Positions 57,061 through 64,000 of a stretch of 64,000 nt of DNA are shown piece after piece. The DNA lies in assembly GCA_902702965.1 (NCBI GenBank), contig CACRXP010000315.1, positions 546,513 through 610,512 of the forward strand, written 5' to 3'. Source of the DNA: Spirometra erinaceieuropaei (lineage: Eukaryota > Platyhelminthes > Cestoda > Diphyllobothriidea > Diphyllobothriidae). Position numbers and translations under genes: made by a program. A model generated the notes under the pieces. It was not told the DNA's origin and made no database searches. It worked only from the letters and a program-made list of their open reading frames with translations. Numbering within the stretch: position 1 is the stretch's first letter; each line of letters opens with the position of its first letter.

Positions 57061-57683
57061 CCTGCCTGAGCCCGGTGTCAAGAAGAAGGGAGTCAGGAGA
57101 GGGCGCAAGTGGCTGGCACGACGTACAAACGCACCTAGTCGTACCCGCATACCCCCTGGTCTACAACAAGCAATTACTTGACCCGAATTTTAGCCAGCAA
57201 CAACGGGAACATAACAATGGATCAGACAAGTATGATTGGGCAGCTATGCTTAGGACTTGCATACTCAAGTGGGAGCGAAAGCACATCTACCGAGAGGGAA
57301 GCAGGTGTCAGGGAATTGCCAGCACACACGGGGCTTCGAGGGTCACGGTTTGCTGGTCAAGGCATAGCAGGTGCTTACATTCAGTCAGTCAGTATCAGTC
57401 AGTATATTTGGAGTAAACGACAGAAGCCCTGAAAACTCCATTTAGAGGGTACAGATATAAGGGAAAATAATTAAATTGCAAAGCTTTTGCGTGTAGAAGA
57501 ATTCATAAATCTAATAATGTAACATAAAGGCGAAAGGGGTATTATATTCGCGAAATAATTGCGAAAAACTTTGTTCTCCTTATTCGGACTTTGAAAATTT
57601 CAAATGTGGGCTAAGTTTGACGCACAAAGTAGGATCTGATGAAATCTTGTTAGTAGTATATTTATAGTACTTTCAGTAATCCA
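57061..57683. other. No recognisable gene
   Basis: The two overlapping plus frames at 57075-57432 have no domain. A short CAGT-rich run (TCAGTCAGTCAGTATCAGTC) lies near 57380-57400. Confidence 0.4.
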
Positions 57684-58108
57684 TTAGATCACGCTTCGGC
57701 AGTTCGGGTTGCCTTTCAGCAGGTAAGCATCCGGTTGTCTCTTGAACACGTTCACGGCAGGGGAATTAACAACAAACTCCGGCAAAGAGTTCCATTGGCG
57801 AATGACCCTCTGTGAGAAAAAGGAGGAGCGTTGATTTGTGTGGCACAGTTCCCTTTTAAGCTGGTAATCATGTCGTCTGAGATTGGACTTGGGTGCCATT
57901 TCAAAAAACGTTTCCCAGTCGACATCCATATTAAGTCCTTTTACCAACTGGAACGCTGCTATGAGGTTACCTCTGTCCTGCCTGTAGTGGAGGGGATAGA
58001 GGTTCAAGGCCGTCAGGCGCTGCTCGTACGTGAAGTTTTTGCAGTGCCTGACGGCCTTGAACCTTTATCCCCTCCACTACAGGCAGGACAGAGGTGACCT
58101 CATTGCAA
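57684..58108 (-). pseudogene. LINE ORF2 C-terminus with 5' inversion
   Basis: Minus strand 58028-57684 encodes the end of a CR1/jockey-like reverse transcriptase: LYPLHYRQDRGNLIAAFQLV, FFSQRVIRQWNSLPEFVVNS and FKRQPDAYL, the usual C-terminal motif (W-N-x-L-P). At 58040-58087 the same region (CTGCCTGTAGTGGAGGGG and neighbours) recurs in opposite orientation, forming a hairpin with 57978-58020. A short, 5'-truncated LINE insertion with an inverted start is the simplest reading. The catalytic RT part is absent. Confidence 0.75.
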
Positions 58109-58824
58109 CGTTCCTTGAATCACACGAATCAGGGATTTAAGGTCAGCAATGTGCATTCCTTATGATTTCGATGCGGATAGTGATTGTATATAGCAACTTC
58201 GGGAAGGTCATAATATGTGTGTTTGTGTTGCAGAAGACATTTCCCACTCATTTCGTATACTTTCTCAGAAACCAAATATGTACTTATACTTGTATAGGTA
58301 CACCAACGGGAGACCAGCCGTAAGCTTCAAATTTAGAAACACATAAACGGCAAGAATGAAAAACTCAGGCTATTTAGCGCACGCAACTAACCGATCGCGC
58401 CCATTGTTTTGGACCACAACTTAATCATGCTGGTTTCCTCTAGCTGGCCCCGAATCCACGTTCTTCTTCAGGCTCTATCTGACATTGAATTTCCTATTAT
58501 GCATATATTTTCCGTCACTCTAAGACCACATATCCATGCCAAATTCTACACTCCCACAAATTAACAACTTCATTCAAACACATTTTATGGAGTTTTCAAT
58601 TTTATGAACTTATTTGTTATTTATGATAAAAAAAGATCCTTTAAAACCGTATATAATCCCTTTTCCTGAGTATTTGCCTGGAAAGTGAAAAGAAAACATG
58701 GTTTAGACATATATGTGTTTTATTTCATAGAATACCCTATTCCGAATCTGCCTGAAGATATGCAGTATATAATTCTAGCAACGTTTCAATGACTGGACGG
58801 ATCACTGGTAATATTGGTGTTGAA
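58109..58824. other. No recognisable gene
   Basis: AT-rich with only short frames. It lies between the LINE piece and a duplicated block. Confidence 0.4.
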
Positions 58825-59958
58825 GGATTTATGTTGCGGTGAGGCACGCATTCCATCACCGATTGGTCGAAAAGGGAGTCAAGGCTTAACTAAAGGGATT
58901 GAAGCATGTCATCGAGAACTCTTTCAAATTGAACAAAGTAAAGTATTTTCGGGTGTAGAGAAAGAATTATAGTTTGGAGTGCAACTTCGTGTGGCTAGGC
59001 CTAATTACGTCCGACAACGTGTGCGCGTTTTAATGACTATAGGCACTAAATTTGCCCAGTTGGGCCAAGTGGTAGATGCACTGGACCAACGCGGGAGCCA
59101 CATCGGGTTCTGACAGACGTTATCGGATTGCACACCACAAAAATGCTAAAATTTCGCGGTGCGGTGGCATATCCGGTTGCCGGCAGCCTTCGCGCTTACT
59201 GGGATCTCTGCCGTCCCCAGTTTCGTTGTTAGTCAAAATCCAGGTCATTTGCTGTGGGGACCAGGGGTTGGGATGGAGCGCTAAGGTGCGGTCATCCAAC
59301 TGTGCCTTCCTGCCTCTTCGGTATTCTTAGTTCTGTCTTGACACCGGACCCTGGTGGTGAGTGGGGAAGAGAGAGTGTGTTAAATGCTATGCAAGTCTAC
59401 ACTCATTATAAACTAAATCAGGCACAATTCACCGTCGTTGCTCTCGCCTTGCTGTGGAGCACACGGTAGACATTGTCGGAAAAGACGGTCCAACTGTCAT
59501 ATGTACTGAAAATTTTCGATTTTAGCGTTGCTATCAACTGCTACGGTTGGCGGAGCATGCCGCCGTGTGCACATATACGAGGTGCTTGTCTGCTTTTTAT
59601 GAAAAGGATTTCCGGGATTCCGAATACAGTTCAAAAATTTTCCTTGATATATATTTTTAGACTGTTGACTCACGTATGCTTTCTTTGGTAAAAGCAGTTC
59701 GACAAATGTCAAATGAAAGCGACAATAAGGTCCTAAATACATAATCGATGCAATAAAGCATAACTAAAATAACAACTGACAAAAAGAGGAATGAAGGGCA
59801 GTACTTTGTTTGTCAGACAAGGGTGGCCATTGAAAGGAGATGTGAAGTGACTGTTACTCAAAAGACTAGTTGTCTGTCATCCGCGGTTTAGTTTACGATG
59901 GAACTAATGAACAAGACCAAAGCTCATTACTCGCGGGATAGGAAATGCATTTTCAGAA
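58825..59958 (+). repeat. Duplicated block, copy 1
   Basis: The first 220 bp (GGTGAGGCACGCATTCCATC through GCCTAATTACGTCCG) match 60750-60965 at about 95%. Then follows a SINE C-type unit with a tRNA-like start (59045-59470) and a further shared piece (TAAGCATAACTAAAAT-type block near 59755, GGAAATGCATTTTCAG at 59941). Copy 2 lies beyond a Penelope fragment. Confidence 0.7.
59045..59470 (+). repeat. SINE C variant with tRNA-like head
   Basis: TTGGGCCAAGTGGTAGATGC is A box-like and CATCGGGTTCTGACAG is a weak B box. The body CCTGGTGGTGAGTGGGG, ATGCTATGCAAGTCTACAC, CACAATTCACCGTCGTTGC and TTGCTGTGGAGCACACGG is the common SINE C tail. Confidence 0.55.
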
Positions 59959-59959
59959 G

Positions 59960-60745
59960 AAGAAACGATCGCTGGAACAAGGGCTTTTTTCGCCTGAAGT
60001 TTCGGATTCTCACTTGAATCCATCATCAGAGACAATGGCAGAAAAGGGTGACTCGTGCACAGGAAGTTGCAGTGTTTATAGGATGCAGTCGCTATGCTAC
60101 TGCATACCTATAATAATTAACTGCACTCCCCTTCATCAAGGATTGTTGCCCGCTGGTGCGCTAATTGCTTGATGGCCGGCATGCAAGTTGTTAATTGCCG
60201 AAATGTCATAACCCGTGTTGGATGCTGGCATGATGATTGCTCGGCCATCTGGCTCACCGGCTTGCGCGCTCGCTGAGTGGTCAGTTACTTTGGCCAGCCT
60301 ATGCCTCAGCACGGAATATGGAGTGGGGATGTCGTTGTACTTGTTGATAGATTGAGGTCCCGTGAACCATGACTCAGGCAACTCGCGGCTCACGCAATTA
60401 TCCCCTCTCGCGAGAATTTCGGCCTCATGGAACTTGAATGTGTGGCCGGGTCTCGTCGAATGGGCCGCGATCTGAGTGTTGGCGTTATTTCTCCATACCA
60501 CTACCGCTTCTTCGGAATTTCGCGTTCGGAGCAGTCTTATAGTTTCTCCGACGTAGTTGCTTTGTCCGCAACTGCACCAGATCCGGTAAACGACTCCAGA
60601 TGTTTCTTGCCGTGGCAGTGGGTCTTTTTGTCTCATTACCTGACGCCTCATGGTGGCCTTCGCTCTGTGTGCAACTCCAACCCCAAGTGGTGCAAGACGG
60701 CGGCTATCTGCTTCGGAGACTTTCGTGATGTACGCTCCAAACGCG
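59960..60745 (-). pseudogene. Penelope-like GIY-YIG endonuclease remnant
   Basis: The minus frame from 60651 shows VMRQKDPLPRQETSGVVYRI, then WCSCGQSNYVGETIRLLRTR, the GIY-YIG core with Tyr-Arg-Ile and Tyr-Val-Gly-Glu-Thr, followed by AAHSTRPGHTFKFHEAEILA, RGDNCVSRELPESWFTGPQS and INKYNDIPTPYSVLRHRLAK. A Cys-rich stretch (W-C-S-C-G) inside the domain is typical of Penelope enzymes. Upstream, in another frame, LGVGVAH is visible near 60665-60690. Almost the whole GIY-YIG domain is open for 171 codons, so it is younger than the other copies. RT is missing (5' truncation). A hammerhead-like core follows the stop at 59999-60029. Confidence 0.85.
59999..60029 (-). ncRNA. Hammerhead ribozyme-like core at Penelope 3' end
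   Basis: On the minus strand CTGATGA (60023-60029) is followed by GGATTC, loop AAGTGA, GAATCC and GAAAC (59999-60003). Stem II is perfect and both core boxes are intact. The distal stems are not evident. It lies about 107 bp after the endonuclease stop. Confidence 0.55.
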
Positions 60746-60749
60746 AATG

Positions 60750-61790
60750 TTGCAGTGAGGCACGCATTTCATCACCGATTGGTCGAAAAGGGAGTCAAGG
60801 CTTAACTAAAGGAATTGAAGCCTGTCATCGAGAACTCCTTCAAATTGAACAAAGTAAAGTATTTTCGGGTGTAGAGAAAGAATTATAGTTCGGAGTGCAA
60901 CTTCGTGTGGCTAGGCCTAATTACGTTCGGCAACGTGTGCGCGTTTTAGTGACTACATGCACTAAATTTGCCCAGTTGTGCCCCGTGGTAGATGCGCTGG
61001 ACCAACGCGGGCGGGGGGATCACATCTGATTCTGGCAGACTTTATGGAATTGCACACCATAAAAAATGCAAAAAGTTCTGAGTGCTTTAGCAGACCAGGT
61101 TGACGGCAGCCATCGCGCACACTAGAATCAATGGCGTTCCCCAATTGTTGTTGTTGGTAAAAAAACTAATCATTTGCTGCGTGGGCAAGAGGGTGTGGAA
61201 CGGAGCGTCAAGGTGCGGGCACGATCATGCCATCCACCTCTACCCTCCCACGCCTCCGGTCTTCTTGACTCTGTCTTGAAACCGGGCCCTGGTAGGGAGT
61301 GGGGAAGATAGAGTGCGGTAAATGCTATGCAAGTCTACACTTACTATAAACTAAATCACGCACAATTTACCGTTCCTGCTGTCACCTTGCTGTGGAGTAC
61401 ACGGCGAAACTTATCGGAAAAGACGGTCGAACTGTCGTGTACGCCAAATACCTGCTCCCTCCCCGCGTCCGGCCTTCTCGACTCTGTCTTGACACTGGGT
61501 CCAAGTGGGGAGAGGGGAAGAGAGAGAGAGTGGTGGACGCTGCGCAGTTTCACTCTCGTTATCAAATAATTGACGCACAAGTCACCGTTCCTGCTACGCC
61601 CGGCGGAGTAGCACAATATGGACATGGTCTGAATTGATGATGCATAGTCGATGTATTTAAGCATAACTAAAATGTCAACTGGCAAAAAGATGATTGAAGG
61701 GCAGAGCTTTACTTGGTGAAATTGATGATCAAGACTAACGTTCATCACGCGCGCGATAGGAAATGCAGTTTCAGCCAAGACCGCGTTTCA
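60750..61790 (+). repeat. Duplicated block, copy 2
   Basis: Matches 58825-59958 in order: the 220-bp start, SINE C-type units (60965-61420 and a second body at 61440-61620) and the GATAGGAAATGCAGTTTCAG block at 61756. The extra SINE C body is unique to this copy. Confidence 0.7.
60965..61620 (+). repeat. SINE C variant plus a second SINE C body
   Basis: 60965-61420 has the weak tRNA-like start (CCCCGTGGTAGATGCGCTGG) and the tail CCTTGCTGTGGAGTACACGG. From 61440 a second body begins (GCGTCCGGCCTTCTCGACTC) and ends CTGCTACGCCCGGCGGAG, so two 3' bodies lie in tandem. Confidence 0.5.
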
Positions 61791-62077
61791 GTTAGGACTC
61801 CTTTAGCCTGTGGAATCTGCAAGGTAGTTTGTCAATTTGTCACCACGTCACTTGCGCAAATGCATTTGTTTCCTGGCCACTTATGCCTCCACAAGGTCTA
61901 CTTTGGAGGTGCACAAGTCGCTTCATGGGTTTCTTTCTATCTGATGTCAACTTTTTGCGAAACCTACAGCGGGTGTAGTATAATGCACTGGAAACGAAGC
62001 CAGCGTACGATAGCTGGCACGATTAACGCAGTATGTCAGCATTCAGGGCATGCGGATTTCACGAAACTTACGGCAGC
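61791..62077 (+). repeat. Dispersed repeat shared with 63400-63850
   Basis: GTGGAATCTGCAAGGTAGTTTG, ACTTGCGCAAATGCATTTG and CCTCCACAAGGTCTACTTTG match 63450-63560. The end GATGTCA...CAGCATTCAGGGCATG matches 63828-63850. Both lead into a MITE-like left end. Confidence 0.6.
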
Positions 62078-62700
62078 TAGTGTGTCTCGTGAAATGTTAA
62101 CCTGAAAGGTGCTTTTATTAGAAAGGATTATTCAAGTAAGTTTATAACACAGATAATCGTACATCAATATCTTGACTTATAATAGGAATTTCGGATCCCA
62201 CCTTTTAAAAGCGCTTCCCTCTGACCTCATACGAAAGCCGTATCCGCTTAAGGGAAAATTTAAGCAATATAAATTTTGCCACCAATTTACGACGACCTCA
62301 TGTATTAACAATTGATTTAAGGAAAACTTGTATGATAGGCATTCGTTCATGTGCCCATTTGGTGGTAAATTATGTATCATTTAAATCTTATTCCAGAGAA
62401 AAATGTCTCTTTTATTTCGAAGAAATGTTCCAATGCTCGAATAATTTCGAAATCGATCCGTTGTTGAATCCACGCTTAGATATTTCAAATTACATATCAT
62501 GTGATTTCAATGGCAAGAAAAATCACATATTTATCTGTGCTATTGAGTAGATAGCACATAGAGTTCACAACCGTTTGTAACAGATGTGGGTTTGTGGTAT
62601 GAGCCATAAGCAGCAGTAATCAACCGACAGACATGACGCCATCGGAACGGATATCGTATGGTCCTAACAGTCTCATAAGTACATGCTGTTAACAACAGAA
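62078..62700 (+). mobile_element. Diverged foldback MITE, right end missing
   Basis: GTGTCTCGTGAAATGTTAACC, AAAGGATTATTCAAGTAAG and CAGATAATCGTA follow the MITE left-arm order. No right terminal repeat is visible before about 62700. Confidence 0.5.
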
Positions 62701-63399
62701 GTCAGCTCTTCTGTAAGCATAACATCTAGCACAACGTAATTTCATAGCGAAGGAAAACAAGAAATAACATTTGTGTACATATTTTGAATATACCCTACCG
62801 GCACATGACCCATTCGTTTGGAGGAGGCTAGGTGTGGCCTGACCCCACCTCCATTAAATCGCTACTGACGACTATCCTAGAAAGCACAGGACGCAATCAT
62901 GCGTGAATTCATTCATTAATGTAGGTTAATTAACCTGAAAGATGCACGGCTTCTTTAATGAAAGTCCACTTTACTCCTATGTAAAAGGGTAACAATATCC
63001 TCTCTAAATAGATCAGAAGTGAAGTGATTGCCACTCAAACAACTATCTGTTTGTGATCTGCTGTTTAGTTTAGGATGGAATTGATGGTAAGGTGCGATTA
63101 TGTAGCCCCACCTGATCTGCACAATACTGTTGGTTTGGGGTACAGGGTTAGAAATCTTGGCAAGGGGTTAGTGTGAGGGGTTAAAGCAGCCATTTCTCAA
63201 CCACTCAAATTACAACCGCGCATACCCAATAGCATTTTTAATGCAAATACTTAACCTCGTCACCCGTGTATTCCCCAGGCCACACCTCTAAAAACCCCGT
63301 TACCGCCCATCCGGTATTACACGTGGCTGGGGTTTGTTTACTTCAGATGGGGCTCCCTAACCACATGTAACTGAATTGATAAACCGGACTGACGTTCAT
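62701..63399. other. Unassigned DNA with weak telomere-like tract
   Basis: 63130-63190 has GGGGTACAGGGTTAG and GGGGTTAGTGTGAGGGGTTA, resembling decayed TTAGGG units. 62995-63090 resembles 59840-59895. No gene is visible. Confidence 0.4.
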
Positions 63400-63854
63400 C
63401 CCTCACAGGATTAGAAGCCCTTTCATTCGAGACTATGTTTCGGTCAGGACTCGTTTAGCTTGTGAAATCTGCAAGGCAATTTGTCGATTGGTCACCCAGT
63501 CAACTGCGCAAAGGCATTTGTTTCTGGGCCAGCTATGCCCCCACAAGGTCTGCTTAGACAGGAAAAACAAAATTGTTAACTCGGCAGGGTACTTCAAGGT
63601 CTTTTGGTCAATATGTTACTATTTCACAACAGAATCATGTGGGCTTCTGTTTCGGAAACGTGCTGAAATATAGCCACAAGTCAACAAACTACATTCAATA
63701 CTATGATTGTACATGCTCTTTTCGAATGTGTAATAGCTTGTCTTTTGCAGAACATAGGACAATGCCAACAGCCGTGCCGATGGGGCCTTTGGATGTTTGT
63801 AAGGCGTTTTATAGGTTCGATCCTGCCTGATGTCAGTATTCACGGCCTGTAGAT
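63400..63854 (+). repeat. Dispersed repeat, further copy
   Basis: GTGAAATCTGCAAGGCAATTTG, CAACTGCGCAAAGGCATTTG and CCCCCACAAGGTCTGCTTAG match 61815-61910. Sequence between the two conserved parts differs. Frames over it carry no domain. Confidence 0.55.
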
Positions 63855-64000
63855 TTCGTGAAACCCATAGCAGGTGATATTTCTCTTGAGATATTGTCCT
63901 GAAAGATGTTTCTACTAAAAAGGATTACTCAAGTAAGATTATAATACAGATAATCGTCAATTGGATTTTGAAATATAGTAGGAATGGCGGATCTCACCTT
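63855..64000 (+). mobile_element. Diverged foldback MITE left end, cut by window end
   Basis: TTTCTCTTGAGATATTGTCC, AAAGGATTACTCAAGTAAG and CAGATAATCGTC parallel 62078-62165. It continues past the window. Confidence 0.5.

Noticed and set aside
1..64000. CRISPR arrays, bacterial operons, rRNA genes
   Set aside because: No regular spacer-repeat arrays, no Shine-Dalgarno-linked gene runs and no rRNA core sequence were seen; the regular repeats are mobile elements.

Overview
This window is eukaryotic nuclear DNA that is almost entirely mobile-element sequence. No dense operon-like coding exists on either strand. The only host-gene signal I can support is one exon of a SAXO/FAM154-like axonemal microtubule protein at 7728-8046. 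The element mix is Penelope-like elements with GIY-YIG endonuclease, a CR1-like LINE, tRNA-derived SINEs, Tc1/mariner and foldback MITEs, a Ty3/gypsy remnant and degenerate TTAGGG-type tracts. Together these point to a parasitic flatworm (Platyhelminthes), plausibly a tapeworm such as a diphyllobothriidean. That assignment is inference from family resemblance; no species marker was read.

Layout. 1-4155: the end of a Merlin-like DNA transposon, then a tandem duplication that carries a foldback MITE. 4156-9326: a tRNA-like repeat, an old SINE and the SAXO-like exon. 9327-13380: a MITE with a tiny hammerhead-bearing insertion inside it, a SINE composite and a decayed Penelope-like element. 13381-25380: low-complexity and unassigned DNA with SINEs, one MITE, a second Penelope remnant and paired SINE B copies. 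25390-33100: a tandem duplication of about 3 kb carrying a dead Tc1-like transposase, broken by a 361-base N gap and, in its second copy, by a SINE inserted into a tRNA-like repeat. 33101-42335: a MITE, a degenerate LINE reverse transcriptase, and a three-level nest (MITE, Merlin-like transposon, CR1-like LINE with two long open frames). 42336-50730: MITEs, SINE B pieces, a roughly 500-bp near-perfect palindrome, a complete 1-kb Merlin-like insertion and a Ty3/gypsy reverse-transcriptase remnant. 50731-64000: mostly unassigned DNA, then repeated blocks with three more Penelope fragments and a LINE 3' end that carries an inversion.

How the parts relate. The MITEs have CAGT...ACTG ends flanked by TA, so Tc1/mariner enzymes are the natural source of mobility, and a broken Tc1-like transposase lies in the window. 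The Merlin-like copies make perfect 8-bp target duplications. The recognisable 3' ends of Penelope elements carry hammerhead-ribozyme-like cores, and one such core occurs alone as a short insertion with its own target duplication. The LINE is the only element with long intact reading frames, but its ORF2 stops at a single N where the reverse-transcriptase domain should begin.
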